DNA of 32,124 nt from Sphingobacteriales bacterium (GTDB lineage: Bacteria > Bacteroidota > Bacteroidia > Chitinophagales > Chitinophagaceae), in NCBI GenBank assembly GCA_016185185.1, contig JACPOD010000044.1, positions 1 to 32,124 on the forward strand, in the 5' to 3' direction. Shown in pieces: positions 15,280 to 23,391 of this stretch (within the stretch, counting starts at the first letter, position 1; each line of letters starts with the position of its first letter). Below the pieces are notes generated by a model. The model searched no databases, was not told where the DNA came from, and worked only from the letters and a program-made list of their open reading frames with translations. The position numbers and the translations under genes were made by a program.

Positions 15280-15324
15280 GCTGTAAAAATACTTCAGCAT
15301 TGGTTGTTAGCCAAAGAGTAAACA

Positions 15325-15340
15325 GTTGTTTGCAAACAAC
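15325..15340. promoter_or_regulatory. Perfect 16-bp palindrome upstream of proBA
   Basis: GTTGTTTGCAAACAAC is a perfect dyad in the gap between the RRM gene terminator and proB, 45 bp upstream of the proB start. The position suits an operator for proBA control. It is GC-poor and has no loop as written, so it is more likely a protein-binding site than a terminator. Confidence 0.45.
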
Positions 15341-15350
15341 AGGATAATTC

Positions 15351-15380
15351 AAAATAAAAAAGGGAAGCCAAAGCTTCCCT
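15351..15380 (-). terminator. Intrinsic terminator of the RRM gene
   Basis: On the minus strand AGGGAAGC-TTTG-GCTTCCCT forms an 8-bp perfect stem (15380-15361) followed by TTTTTTATTTT. It lies 22 bp past the stop codon of the RNA-binding protein gene. Confidence 0.92.
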
Positions 15381-15402
15381 GATAATTTGTTGCGGTAATA
15401 AA

Positions 15403-15723
15403 TTACCAGCGGTTGTTATTACGACGATCGCCGCCGCCGCCACCACCGAAAGAACGCTTTCCACCGCCACCAGAACCTTCTTCTTTAGGTTTGGCAACGT
15501 TAACACGGATAGCACGGCCATCCACTGTAGCACCGTTTAATTCAGCAATTGCTTTTTCTGCAGCTGCACTGTCACTCATTTCCACAAAACCAAAGCCGCG
15601 GCTTTTTTGTGTAAACTTGTCCATAATAACTTTAGCAGAAGTTACTTCTCCGTATTCTGCAAAAAATTCTTTTAAGTCCTCATCTTGTACTGAGTAGCTT
15701 AAGTTTGAAACGTAAATGTTCAT
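15403..15723 (-). CDS. RRM-domain, glycine-rich RNA-binding protein
   Basis: 106 residues: one RNA recognition motif with RNP2 (IYVSNLSY, residues 3-10) and RNP1 (RGFGFVEM), followed by a tail of Gly runs and Arg/Asn (SGGGGKRSFGGGGGG, RRNNNRW). Proteins of this kind bind single-stranded RNA and in many bacteria respond to cold or growth phase. The gene has its own promoter about 130 bp upstream and a strong terminator, so it is monocistronic with a long leader. Codons for the Gly tract give a GC-rich patch unlike the neighbouring DNA. Confidence 0.93.
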   Translation of the reverse strand: MNIYVSNLSYSVQDEDLKEFFAEYGEVTSAKVIMDKFTQKSRGFGFVEMSDSAAAEKAIAELNGATVDGRAIRVNVAKPKEEGSGGGGKRSFGGGGGGDRRNNNRW

Positions 15724-15858
15724 GTAAAAAAATTAAATGATAAAAAAACTGAATAAAACGGCGAGGCGTAATGAGACTAACTATTTAGCAGAGTTTGCGT
15801 AGCAGAAAACCTTTTACTGACCGTGAGCTGTTATACTCAAATTAACGCCGCAAAGATA
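15724..15858 (-). promoter_or_regulatory. Promoter and long 5' leader of the RRM gene
   Basis: The minus strand has TATCTTTGCGGC (-7 element at 15858-15851), giving a leader of roughly 120 nt before the ATG at 15723. The leader contains GCTACGCAAACTCTGCT and ends in a U/A-rich stretch. Long leaders are usual for cold-shock and RRM genes and often fold in a temperature-dependent way; no specific family is recognised. Confidence 0.5.
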
Positions 15859-15992
15859 AGGGAAATATCAATACCCGAAAGATTTAAATTGCTGATTCTA
15901 AATTAATTTATGGTAGCCCCCATTTTGCAATGCTTTCATTTGACAAAACCAAGAAAAATGGCTGCCTATTTTTCAGGAAAATTTTTCTTTCC

Positions 15993-16118
15993 CTTATACC
16001 ACTGATAATCACTTGTATAAGTTCCCAACGTAAAATTACTTATGATAAACCACTATGATGGCACTATTATGGTTAATAGCTTTACACCCGAATTGAAAAC
16101 TACTAAGTGGTGGTATAA
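15993..16118. promoter_or_regulatory. Structured intergenic region with alternative pairings
   Basis: This lies in the gene-free stretch 15859-16278. CTTATAC (15993-15999) can pair with GTATAAG (16015-16021); alternatively TTATACCAC (15994-16002) can pair with GTGGTATAA (16110-16118). These two pairings exclude each other. A third hairpin, CTATTA-TGGT-TAATAG, lies at 16064-16079. This could be a small RNA or an attenuator ahead of the lytic transglycosylase gene. I see no clear promoter for it. Confidence 0.35.
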
Positions 16119-16278
16119 CCCGGACTCTTGAAAAGCCCAAACGTCCGTCCCCCGGAAATTATACTACTGTAAAAATCCCGCCATTATTCTATCGAAAGCT
16201 TACGTATTTGTTGAATCCAAATTCTAAGGGTCGGCATTGTTTTATTTAATACTTAAAACGATGTTGAACAATCTAACA

Positions 16279-17079
16279 ATGAAACACATTTTTTCAGTGA
16301 TGCTGTTGTGCTTCAGTATTAACAGCAATGCTAACCAAACGCAAAACAAACCAGATTCATGCATCATTGAAAGTAATGATAGCATGAAGAAAGAGAACGT
16401 ACCTGTATTTGAAGCTCCCTCGCCAAAAATTCAGTTAAACAAGTTCGCCAATGCTTTTGTTAGGACCTACATCAAAGAAAACAATACAGGACTAGAAAAA
16501 TTAAAAGAAAGAAGTAAGGCTGGTTTTAAAACCATTGATGCCATTTTTACTAAATATGAGATTCCTCTTGAATTAAAGTACCTCGCTGTTATTGAATCAA
16601 AATTAAATCCGAAAGCAACTTCACAGGTTGGGGCAAAAGGATACTGGCAGTTTATGGCATCAACAGCCAGGATATATGGGTTAAAAGTAAAAGGCAGTAT
16701 TGATGAACGTACACACCAATATAAAAGCACGGTTGCTGCAGCTAAATATTTAAAATCGCTGTACGATGATTTAGGAGATTGGTTGCTGGTAGTTGCCGCC
16801 TATAATTCAGGTACTGGTTATGTTTATAAAGCAATCAAAAAGGCTGGAAGCAGGGATTTTTGGAGGTTACAATACTTTTTACCAAAAGAAACACGTAACC
16901 ATGTAAAACGTTTCATTAGTGTACATTACTATTTTGAAGGTGAAGGAAGTGAGACAACCCTCACGAAGGCAGAATGGAATAAGTATCAAAAAGAAATGAT
17001 TGCTTTTGCAGCAGCCAAATCTGAAGCAAACGATCAGGCAGTTTCTGTTGTTGTTTCAGAACCTGATCAACAAAAGTAA
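16279..17079 (+). CDS. Lytic murein transglycosylase (SLT domain, MltD-like)
   Basis: Cleaves peptidoglycan glycan strands to 1,6-anhydro muropeptides in the periplasm. The start at 16279 gives a signal peptide (MKHIFSVMLLCFSINSNA); an ATG at 16261 in the same frame is the alternative. The SLT domain has the catalytic Glu in YLAVIESKLNPKATS (about residue 106), followed by GAKGYWQFMASTARIYGL, ERTHQYKSTVAAAKYL and LVVAAYNSGTGYVYKA. The C-terminus (EANDQAVSVVVSEPDQQK) is short, with no LysM repeats, unlike typical MltD. It ends 2 bp from the convergent DUF2165 gene. Confidence 0.9.
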   Translation: MKHIFSVMLLCFSINSNANQTQNKPDSCIIESNDSMKKENVPVFEAPSPKIQLNKFANAFVRTYIKENNTGLEKLKERSKAGFKTIDAIFTKYEIPLELKYLAVIESKLNPKATSQVGAKGYWQFMASTARIYGLKVKGSIDERTHQYKSTVAAAKYLKSLYDDLGDWLLVVAAYNSGTGYVYKAIKKAGSRDFWRLQYFLPKETRNHVKRFISVHYYFEGEGSETTLTKAEWNKYQKEMIAFAAAKSEANDQAVSVVVSEPDQQK

Positions 17080-17081
17080 GA

Positions 17082-17591
17082 TCAGCTTAACTCTTCATCT
17101 TTCAATTGAATGGAGATAAATACCAGGGTTATGAAAGTTAAAATACGATCGGCGCTGTACAAACCATTCCATTGGGTACTTTGCCACATACCAAACCACT
17201 CGCCGCCGATCACTTCAAAACCAATAAACCAAATGGCAATACCGCTAATCAAACCATACACCGCCCATTTTTTGGCAGCATGAAAATCAACAGCAGTTGA
17301 TTTTCTTTTTTTATACATACTGAACACACCTTTAAAACAACTAAAAGTCATAAAGCCCTCCATAGCAATTAATAGTATATAACTGGTATGATATAAAACA
17401 GGTGATTGAACAGCACGGTAATGAATATCGCTATTGGGGAAAATAGTATCCATCTTCATTACATGCTCCACAAAATAATAATTGGAATAATAATCGGTAA
17501 TGTTCCCGGCAGCAATCAGCAAAGCCATTAAACCAATTCCCATAACAGCTGTTATCTTACCAATCCTGAAGGCATAAGCAGTTGATTTCAT
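17082..17591 (-). CDS. DUF2165 small integral membrane protein
   Basis: 169 residues with four predicted helices: ITAVMGIGLMALLIAAGNIT, SPVLYHTSYILLIAMEGFMTF, WAVYGLISGIAIWFIGFEVI and ILTFITLVFISIQL. The family marks are the extracytoplasmic MDTIFPNSDIHYRAV and the WFGMWQSTQWNGL segment. No function is established for the family. It is divergent from the DUF2452 gene with a short shared promoter region and convergent with the transglycosylase. Confidence 0.85.
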   Translation of the reverse strand: MKSTAYAFRIGKITAVMGIGLMALLIAAGNITDYYSNYYFVEHVMKMDTIFPNSDIHYRAVQSPVLYHTSYILLIAMEGFMTFSCFKGVFSMYKKRKSTAVDFHAAKKWAVYGLISGIAIWFIGFEVIGGEWFGMWQSTQWNGLYSADRILTFITLVFISIQLKDEELS

Positions 17592-17668
17592 ACAAATCTT
17601 TATTTAAAATTAATAATAAGCCATTAGTCATGGTTATATCGTCAGAAAATAAAATCTTTGCAACCCAA

Positions 17669-18457
17669 ATGATACAGGCATACAACTTTACTGCCAGCTG
17701 GCAATTGTTTCCGGAAAAAGGGACTTATGAATTCGGGGAGAGACCAAAGAGCGGTATTTATAAAATCGAAGCCATAAAAGAAACCAAAGAACTCTTTATA
17801 CAACACAACTGGGTTTCGTTAGAGAATACGGCTTTTACCTCAGAATATAAAATTATAGCCGATGGCAGCATTAATACTTTTGAGAATAAAGCACTGGCAG
17901 ATACTGCCCAGGTAAATTTTCCTGACGGTATTAATTTTGAAATTCATTTTTACCGGAACGGGCAAGTAGTATTGCATGTGATACATGAAATAATGCCGAA
18001 CGGATATTTAAAGATCACCCAACAGGGATATAAAGAAGACAACAGTTCCTATACCAATACAGAAATTTACCATAAACAACTTAGTGTACTGCCCTACTCT
18101 GCATCTGTTTCGGGTGCCGTCATCAGACCCAACGAAGAGGGTATGATAAAGCACAAAGCTTTAACAGCAATGGAGGAACAAACCAATATGCAGCTAGAGC
18201 AAATACGTAAACAAATTGAATTGCTCGCCATACAAGCACAGGAAATTCAAAAGCGAAAAGAATTGTCAATGATGATTTATGAAGCAAAGCTTTCCTTTAA
18301 GCCAAATATTGGCCAGATCTATTATTTGTATGAAAAGAAAGATGGCAACCATATGTTATCATTAGTTGCCCCAAAAGAATGGGGCGGTGCGGGGCCTTTC
18401 AAAAAATTTGTAGCGGCTGTAAAATTACTGGCAGATCATACATGGATGGAGCTTTGA
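17669..18457 (+). CDS. Two-part protein: lipocalin-like N-terminus plus DUF2452
   Basis: The N-terminal 140 residues (TASWQLFPEKGTYEFGERP, SGIYKIEAIKETKELFIQHN, INFEIHFYRNGQVVLHVIHE) form an up-and-down strand pattern suggestive of a calycin-like barrel. A helical Gln/Lys-rich linker (MQLEQIRKQIELLAIQAQEI) leads to a C-terminal DUF2452 domain: YEAKLSFKPNIGQIYYLYEK, then LVAPKEWGGAGPFKKFVAAV and LLADHTWMEL. No signal peptide, so probably cytoplasmic. The start at 17669 (MIQAYNFTASW) follows an AATCTTTG promoter-like box by 8 bp; ATG 17630 is the alternative. Function unknown. Confidence 0.78.
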   Translation: MIQAYNFTASWQLFPEKGTYEFGERPKSGIYKIEAIKETKELFIQHNWVSLENTAFTSEYKIIADGSINTFENKALADTAQVNFPDGINFEIHFYRNGQVVLHVIHEIMPNGYLKITQQGYKEDNSSYTNTEIYHKQLSVLPYSASVSGAVIRPNEEGMIKHKALTAMEEQTNMQLEQIRKQIELLAIQAQEIQKRKELSMMIYEAKLSFKPNIGQIYYLYEKKDGNHMLSLVAPKEWGGAGPFKKFVAAVKLLADHTWMEL

Positions 18458-18485
18458 GTAGGCTATTATCTTTTATATTTACATT

Positions 18486-19229
18486 ATGTCTTTTATTGAA
18501 AAAATAAAATTGATCCGGCGGGCATGGCTGTATCGTCTCCGATCTGATGCAGGGGAGATTAGCTATCTTCTTAATAAAGTTCCTGAAGGATCTGTTGTTT
18601 TTGATATTGGGGCACATAAAGGAGCTTATACGTACTGGATGCAGAAAGCTGCCGGCAATGAAGGAAAAGTAATTTCTTTTGAACCGCAGCAAAAAGGATT
18701 TACTTTTTTGAGAGCACTTGTAAAAACAATGCGCTGGCAAAATGTAATCGTTGAAAACCTGGCATTATCGAACCTCATCAGTGAAAAAACACTTTTTATA
18801 AAAAAACAAGCTCTCAGCATATCCTATGAAGCCTCCCTGGAAAATAAATATGCAGATAATTTTATGGAAGAAAAAGTTAGCACCATAACAATAAATGACT
18901 ATTGCAAAAGAAAAAACATGGTTCCTTCTTTTATAAAAATTGATGTAGAAGGACACGAATGGGAAGTATTACAGGGGGCTGAAGAGATTTTACAGGAATA
19001 CCATCCTGCAATTTTGCTTGAATGTGAGGCAAGGCATATAGGGAAAGAAAAAGTAATTCAATGTTTTAATTATCTTAAGTCTTTGGGTTATAACAGCTCT
19101 TTTGTTTATAAAAACTCAAGGCGACCACTCAGTGAATTCGATTTTAACAAACACCAAAATCAAACCACAGATAAATTTTGGAGGAGCCCTGATTATTGTA
19201 ATAATTTTATTTTTGAATTCATTGGCTAG
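18486..19229 (+). CDS. FkbM-family SAM-dependent methyltransferase
   Basis: 247 residues. The SAM-binding motif I is VVFDIGAHKGAYTYWMQ, motif II is KVISFEPQQKGFTFL, and the FkbM-specific centre is FIKIDVEGHEWEVLQGAEEIL followed by AILLECEARHIG. FkbM enzymes O-methylate sugars or polyketides, often in glycan pathways. The C-terminus (DKFWRSPDYCNNFIF) is typical of the Bacteroidota branch. The acceptor cannot be inferred, as no glycosyltransferases are nearby. It is followed after 15 bp by the SET-domain gene, so the two methyltransferases are probably co-expressed. Confidence 0.9.
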   Translation: MSFIEKIKLIRRAWLYRLRSDAGEISYLLNKVPEGSVVFDIGAHKGAYTYWMQKAAGNEGKVISFEPQQKGFTFLRALVKTMRWQNVIVENLALSNLISEKTLFIKKQALSISYEASLENKYADNFMEEKVSTITINDYCKRKNMVPSFIKIDVEGHEWEVLQGAEEILQEYHPAILLECEARHIGKEKVIQCFNYLKSLGYNSSFVYKNSRRPLSEFDFNKHQNQTTDKFWRSPDYCNNFIFEFIG

Positions 19230-19244
19230 TTATATTTATCAATC

Positions 19245-19658
19245 ATGAGTTTAAATTTTCCCGTTAAAATAAAGAAGAGTAAAATAGCAGGCACCGGTGC
19301 TTACAGTGTGAATGCCATCCCCGGCAAGCGAAAGATTGGGAATATGACCGGAGAAATAATATCGTATAAGGAAGTACGAAGAAGAATTAGGAAACAAAAA
19401 GGCGGCATCCTTTACATGGTAGAATTTGATAACGAGGATATAGCCATGGATGTGAGTGTACGGAGTAACGAGTTGAGGTATATCAATCACTCCTGTAACC
19501 CGAATGTGTATATGCGCCGGGCTTACCGAAAAGTGGAATATTATGCTTTACGAAATATTAAAAAAGGAGAAGAGCTTACCTGCGATTATGGTGAAACACA
19601 TCATGAAGGAACGCTGCCCTGTAAATGTGGTGCTAAAAACTGCCGTGGTTTTATTTAA
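19245..19658 (+). CDS. SET-domain protein-lysine methyltransferase with post-SET cysteines
   Basis: 137 residues making a compact SET domain: IAGTGAYSVNAIPGKRKIGN at the N-terminus, the SAM/catalytic NHSCNPN (residues 81-87), and ELTCDYG (110-116) with the catalytic-type Tyr. A post-SET zinc motif follows: CKCGAKNCRG (C126, C128, C133), which joins a cysteine in NHSCNP to hold zinc. This is the eukaryotic histone-methyltransferase arrangement with no extra domains. The substrate in bacteria is unknown; candidates would be abundant Lys-rich DNA- or RNA-binding proteins. It lies in a run FkbM-SET-pdxJ with gaps of 15 bp each. Confidence 0.92.
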   Translation: MSLNFPVKIKKSKIAGTGAYSVNAIPGKRKIGNMTGEIISYKEVRRRIRKQKGGILYMVEFDNEDIAMDVSVRSNELRYINHSCNPNVYMRRAYRKVEYYALRNIKKGEELTCDYGETHHEGTLPCKCGAKNCRGFI

Positions 19659-19673
19659 TTGTAATTTTGAATT

Positions 19674-20393
19674 ATGACCAGACTTTCCGTAAACATAAAT
19701 AAAATTGCAACCCTCCGTAATTCAAGAGGTGGTAATAATCCGGATGTGATCAAAGCTGCTATTGATGCACAATTATTCGGCGCTGATGGAGTAACCGTTC
19801 ATCCAAGACCGGATGAAAGACATATCCGCTACAATGATGTAAGAGAAATAAAAAAAATAATCACCACCGAATTTAATATTGAAGGCAACTGCCGGGAACA
19901 AAAATTTGTGGACTTAGTATTAGAAACAAAACCCCACCAGGTAACATTAGTGCCCGATGCAGAAGTACAATTAACCAGCGACCATGGATGGGATACAGAA
20001 AGACATAAAGATTATTTGATTGAAATGATTGGTGTGTTTAAAAAAGCCGGCATCCGTGTTTCTATTTTTGTTGACCCGGATATTGCCATGGTGGAAGGTG
20101 CCGCCGCAACAGGTACTGACAGGATTGAATTATATACCGAAGCTTATGCAAGGCAATTTGCAATGGGCAATCCGCAGGAGGCAATCGAAAATTATATTGA
20201 TGCAGCTTACCGTGCAAAAGAATTAGGCTTGGGTATTAATGCCGGTCACGATTTGGATTTACATAATTTAAAATTCTTCAAACAAAATATTCCCGGCCTG
20301 GTCGAAGTGAGTATTGGACATGCGTTGATCTGTGATGCTATTTATTTAGGGTTTGAAAATACGATTCAGTTATATAAAAGACAATTGTTATAA
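19674..20393 (+). CDS. pdxJ: Pyridoxine 5'-phosphate synthase
   Basis: Condenses 1-deoxy-D-xylulose 5-phosphate with 3-amino-2-oxopropyl phosphate to pyridoxine 5'-phosphate in the DXP-dependent vitamin B6 route. The TIM-barrel protein has 239 residues, the family's normal length: SVNINKIATLRNSRGG, GADGVTVHPRPDERHI, EGNCREQKFVDL, RIELYTEAYARQFA, LGINAGHDLDLHNL and EVSIGHALICDAIYLG. All active-site segments are present. It is the last gene of the plus-strand run and converges with the haloperoxidase gene. Confidence 0.97.
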   Translation: MTRLSVNINKIATLRNSRGGNNPDVIKAAIDAQLFGADGVTVHPRPDERHIRYNDVREIKKIITTEFNIEGNCREQKFVDLVLETKPHQVTLVPDAEVQLTSDHGWDTERHKDYLIEMIGVFKKAGIRVSIFVDPDIAMVEGAAATGTDRIELYTEAYARQFAMGNPQEAIENYIDAAYRAKELGLGINAGHDLDLHNLKFFKQNIPGLVEVSIGHALICDAIYLGFENTIQLYKRQLL

Positions 20394-20400
20394 AAAATGA

Positions 20401-20417
20401 GCCGGATTAATACCGGC
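20401..20417. terminator. Weak hairpin between pdxJ and the haloperoxidase gene
   Basis: GCCGG-ATTAATA-CCGGC forms a 5-bp GC stem in the 54-bp convergent gap. It has no T run on either side, so it is at best a weak or factor-assisted bidirectional terminator. Confidence 0.35.
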
Positions 20418-20447
20418 CCATATATATAAATCACCCGAAAAAATTAG

Positions 20448-21824
20448 TTATTCTTTCAAAAACTTAATAGTGTTTAAAATATTCTGTGCTACTTTATTGC
20501 CCTGTGCTTCGCTCTTATCTAATGTTGCCTGGTAATGTAAGCCGCTATAGATACGACTGGCAGATATCTCTTTAAGCATTTGAGTAAAGCTGGTATAACT
20601 GCGGGTAGGGTAATTTAAATAATCATAAGTATGCAGGGTGATTTCAAAATTTTCGCCAAATATATTACTCATCATTCCAAGAACAGCACCACCCGTTGTG
20701 GAATGGCCAGAAGGAAATTCAGGATGATTGGGTGTAGGGATATAAGTTGAATAGTTTGGATCAATATAAGCTTTGATATAAGTAACCGGGCGGATAAGGT
20801 TGTATTTATATTTGTTAGTAAAGAGTATAACACTGGCATCATATTGTGCCAACCCAACTTTTACATAAGTAAGGGCGGCCATATCCAGCGTTTGTTTTGT
20901 ATTTTCTATTGCCTGTGCCATCAATGCCACATAAGTACCTCCGGGTGAAAAACCGGGCACATCTTTAAAATAATTAATCAGGGCCTTTTGATCATCTGCA
21001 GGTGATTTGGAAGCATCATAAACTTCCTTTACCATATTATAAAATGGTGAACCGGGTACAGGGGAAAATGGTGGAGGTGGATCCAGTTCAGTTCCATTAG
21101 CAACACCCGGTACTAATTTTCTGCGTTGGTATGTAAAAGCGCCTACAGGTGGTGTTGACGCAGTGGGAACCCAGAGGCCAGTTCCTACAGGAGGAAGTCC
21201 CGTTCCGGGAGGAAAAACATAAGGTAGATTTACATTGGCTGAACCATCTGTTTTAGCCCAGTCAAAAACTCTTGTTGCCACTTCTTTTCCAAATGCAATG
21301 GAACGTTGTAATGTGGCAGCATCTGTTTCATTGGCATAAATAGCCTGCCATGAGTTTTCAAGAGCAGCCATAGCTGTTTTATTGGCATCTGATGTTGCAG
21401 GAAAAAGTTTTCGGTTCATTTCGGCCAATGCGGCATTAGCACTTGCCGCCCAATGATACGCTTTGCCCGGCTCTGTTGATGGCATTTGCGGAAAGTCTGT
21501 TAACTGTCCTGATAAAGATTGATAAGCCGGCATTCCCGGAACAACAGACTCGTACAATGCAATACCACAATAAGCCTGGCATCTGTCTGTAGCCTGGCCA
21601 GGACTACCGGGAATTTTAACCATTTGAAGTTGCTGGTTAATCCAACTGACAACAAAATCTGATGAAAAATTTTTGGCCTGGATCAAACGGCCATTAGTAC
21701 CATCGTTTCTTGCTTCTGTTTTAGAAAATTGTTTATCGGGTTGCCTTGTCAAATCTTTTTGACAGGAGAATAAAAATACCATAGCTATACCGGCCATCAG
21801 CAGTTTGTTTGTTACATGTTTCAT
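20448..21824 (-). CDS. Vanadium-dependent haloperoxidase / PAP2-like lipoprotein
   Basis: 458 residues with an SPII signal (MAGIAMVFLFSC, lipidation Cys21, then QKD). The C-terminal half carries the PAP2/vanadate-pocket set: KYNLIRPVTYIKAYID (Lys/Arg), PTPNHPEFPSGHSTTGG (the SGHS core) and ISASRIYSGLHYQATLDKSEAQG (Arg and His). The N-terminal half is helical (VSWINQQLQMVKIPG ... NAALAEMNRKLFP), as in bacterial vanadium haloperoxidases. It is anchored on the outer or periplasmic face. True halide oxidation versus phosphatase activity cannot be told from sequence. It is the last gene in the minus-strand exported-protein run. Confidence 0.87.
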   Translation of the reverse strand: MKHVTNKLLMAGIAMVFLFSCQKDLTRQPDKQFSKTEARNDGTNGRLIQAKNFSSDFVVSWINQQLQMVKIPGSPGQATDRCQAYCGIALYESVVPGMPAYQSLSGQLTDFPQMPSTEPGKAYHWAASANAALAEMNRKLFPATSDANKTAMAALENSWQAIYANETDAATLQRSIAFGKEVATRVFDWAKTDGSANVNLPYVFPPGTGLPPVGTGLWVPTASTPPVGAFTYQRRKLVPGVANGTELDPPPPFSPVPGSPFYNMVKEVYDASKSPADDQKALINYFKDVPGFSPGGTYVALMAQAIENTKQTLDMAALTYVKVGLAQYDASVILFTNKYKYNLIRPVTYIKAYIDPNYSTYIPTPNHPEFPSGHSTTGGAVLGMMSNIFGENFEITLHTYDYLNYPTRSYTSFTQMLKEISASRIYSGLHYQATLDKSEAQGNKVAQNILNTIKFLKE

Positions 21825-21900
21825 TGTTTTTAGATTTAAATAATTATTGATAATTGATTTGCTTTTTTATTCTGATTAAATTTCTGAGTTGAAAATAATT

Positions 21901-22875
21901 TTACTGTATCCTTTGTACCCGGTAACTGCAGGAAAATGGAATAATAAAAGGGTTACTTGTACCTGAACCTGCATAAAAGGTCATATCCCCTGAAGCTGTT
22001 CCTGTTATATAACCGTTCACTGTTCCATATTCCGTAACATTTGTTGTTAAAGAATAATGATTGGTAAATGAACTGGTATAGGTAGTGTCTTTTAATGTAG
22101 AAAGGATAGTTACTGAATAATTCCCCGGAACTGTATTGTTACCGGTTTTAATATTTAATGAAATTGATTTTAACCGATTGACCCAGGGGTCCCCGCCACC
22201 CTGTATATAAGTATAAAATGAGCCTGATGTATCTGCCACCCTTTTGGCATAAATAGAATCAGACAGGGACCATGAATAATTGATACCGTTTAATGTAAGA
22301 TTAATATAAGTGTCATTGGCCGGGTTAATTAAATGCAATGTTTGAAAAGCAGAATCTGTTTTACCAGCTCCCGATGCAAGTAATTTTACCTTATAATCGC
22401 CTGCAGTTAAATAAGTATGCGAAGGATTTTGAACGGTGGAAGTAACACCGTCACCAAAATTCCACAACCAACCGATTGCATTTGTTGATGTATTTAAAAA
22501 ATTTACGGTTACAGGCACAATGGGGGTGCCGGAAATAGAATAAGTAAAACCAGCCACAGGGGCAATAGCCCGGTTACAATTACTAAAAGAAACTTTAATA
22601 ATACCCAGGTAGGTATCGGAGCTAAAAGGCCCAATATTTTGTGAATACAAAGTCTTTCCGCAAGTATCCAATACCTTCATGTTCAGAATTTCATTAACAG
22701 GTACCAGGCCGCTTATCTTTCCGGAGCTATCGGTATAATCATTTTTGCTTGTTCCATCAGGCCGGGTAATAAGGTATGGAAGAAGGGGCTTTACTTTGTA
22801 ATGCTGATGGAATGGGTATTGTAATGGCTGCTGTGTTCCCGTTAGCCAATTGCAGTTTATTACCTCCAGCATCAT
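21901..22875 (-). pseudogene. 3' part of a broken PKD-domain exported protein
   Basis: Genuine family sequence begins near LITRPDGTSKNDYTDSSGKI (about residue 36 of this frame); the first 35 residues (INCNWLTGTQQPLQYPFHQH...) are the preceding fragment read in the wrong frame. After ITRPDGTS come VPVNEILNMKVLDTCGKTLY and IGPFSSDTYLGIIKV, a linker typical of these Bacteroidota proteins. A PKD domain follows (AGFTYSISGTPIVP ... WLWNFGDGVTSTVQNPSHTY ... AGDYKVKLLASG) and then an all-beta C-terminal domain. It is separated from its 5' part by a deletion that changed the frame near 22768-22776, so no complete product can be made. Confidence 0.7.
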
Positions 22876-23386
22876 TCATTTCAACTGCAATAACGCCGAA
22901 CGATTGCAGGACACCCGGTTGATTGGTATTACCAGCACTCTTTAAATCTCCAGGTGCACTAGTATTGAAACCCTGGTCAGCAGGATTTAAATAATTGATG
23001 GAAACGGAAACATTTCCTGTATATGCATTACCATTAGATGCAGTGATAAATCCGGCAGTTAGATTAACTGCACTGCCTCCCGTAATGGAAACAGTACCAC
23101 CGGAAGCGGCTGTAACTGTTCCGGAAACAGATTTCGTTATTAGCTTAATTGTTGCATTGCTGACAGCGTTGTTACTTGCTGCAAATTTTTTTGTGCCCTC
23201 AAAAAAACCATCTTTAGTAACTGTTACTACTACAGAATCAGAACTGAACTGCACTTTTGTTAGGGAAAATTTGCCATTGGCATCTGTGGTTGCAGAAGCT
23301 GTGCCGCCTTTTACTATTGCGTTGCCCACAGCATTATTGCCAGGGTCTGTAACCACACCTGTAACACCGGGTAAAAATTTAAACAC
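22757..23386 (-). pseudogene. 5' part of the same protein: carboxypeptidase-regulatory-like domain
   Basis: The GTG at 23386 opens FKFLPGVTGVVTDPGNNAV, a carboxypeptidase-regulatory-like beta-sandwich (ATTDANGKFSLTKVQ, VTVTKDGFFEGTKKF). It is followed by the repeat region (GGSAVNLTAGFITASNGNAY, VSVSINYLNPADQGF) and AAITIPIPSALQSKAPSSIP. Relatives then continue with an LWYFDE...GLWKEEG and SHFSFWNC block of about 50 residues; here the frame gives YYPA and stops. No signal peptide or lipobox exists, although such proteins are exported, and the frame starts only 5 bp after the preceding stop. The 5' end is therefore also missing. Doubly truncated. Confidence 0.7.
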
Positions 23387-23391
23387 AACTT

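Noticed and set aside
15413-15697. Proline-rich plus-strand ORF opposite the RRM gene
   Set aside because: It is the antisense shadow of the glycine tract and RRM codons.
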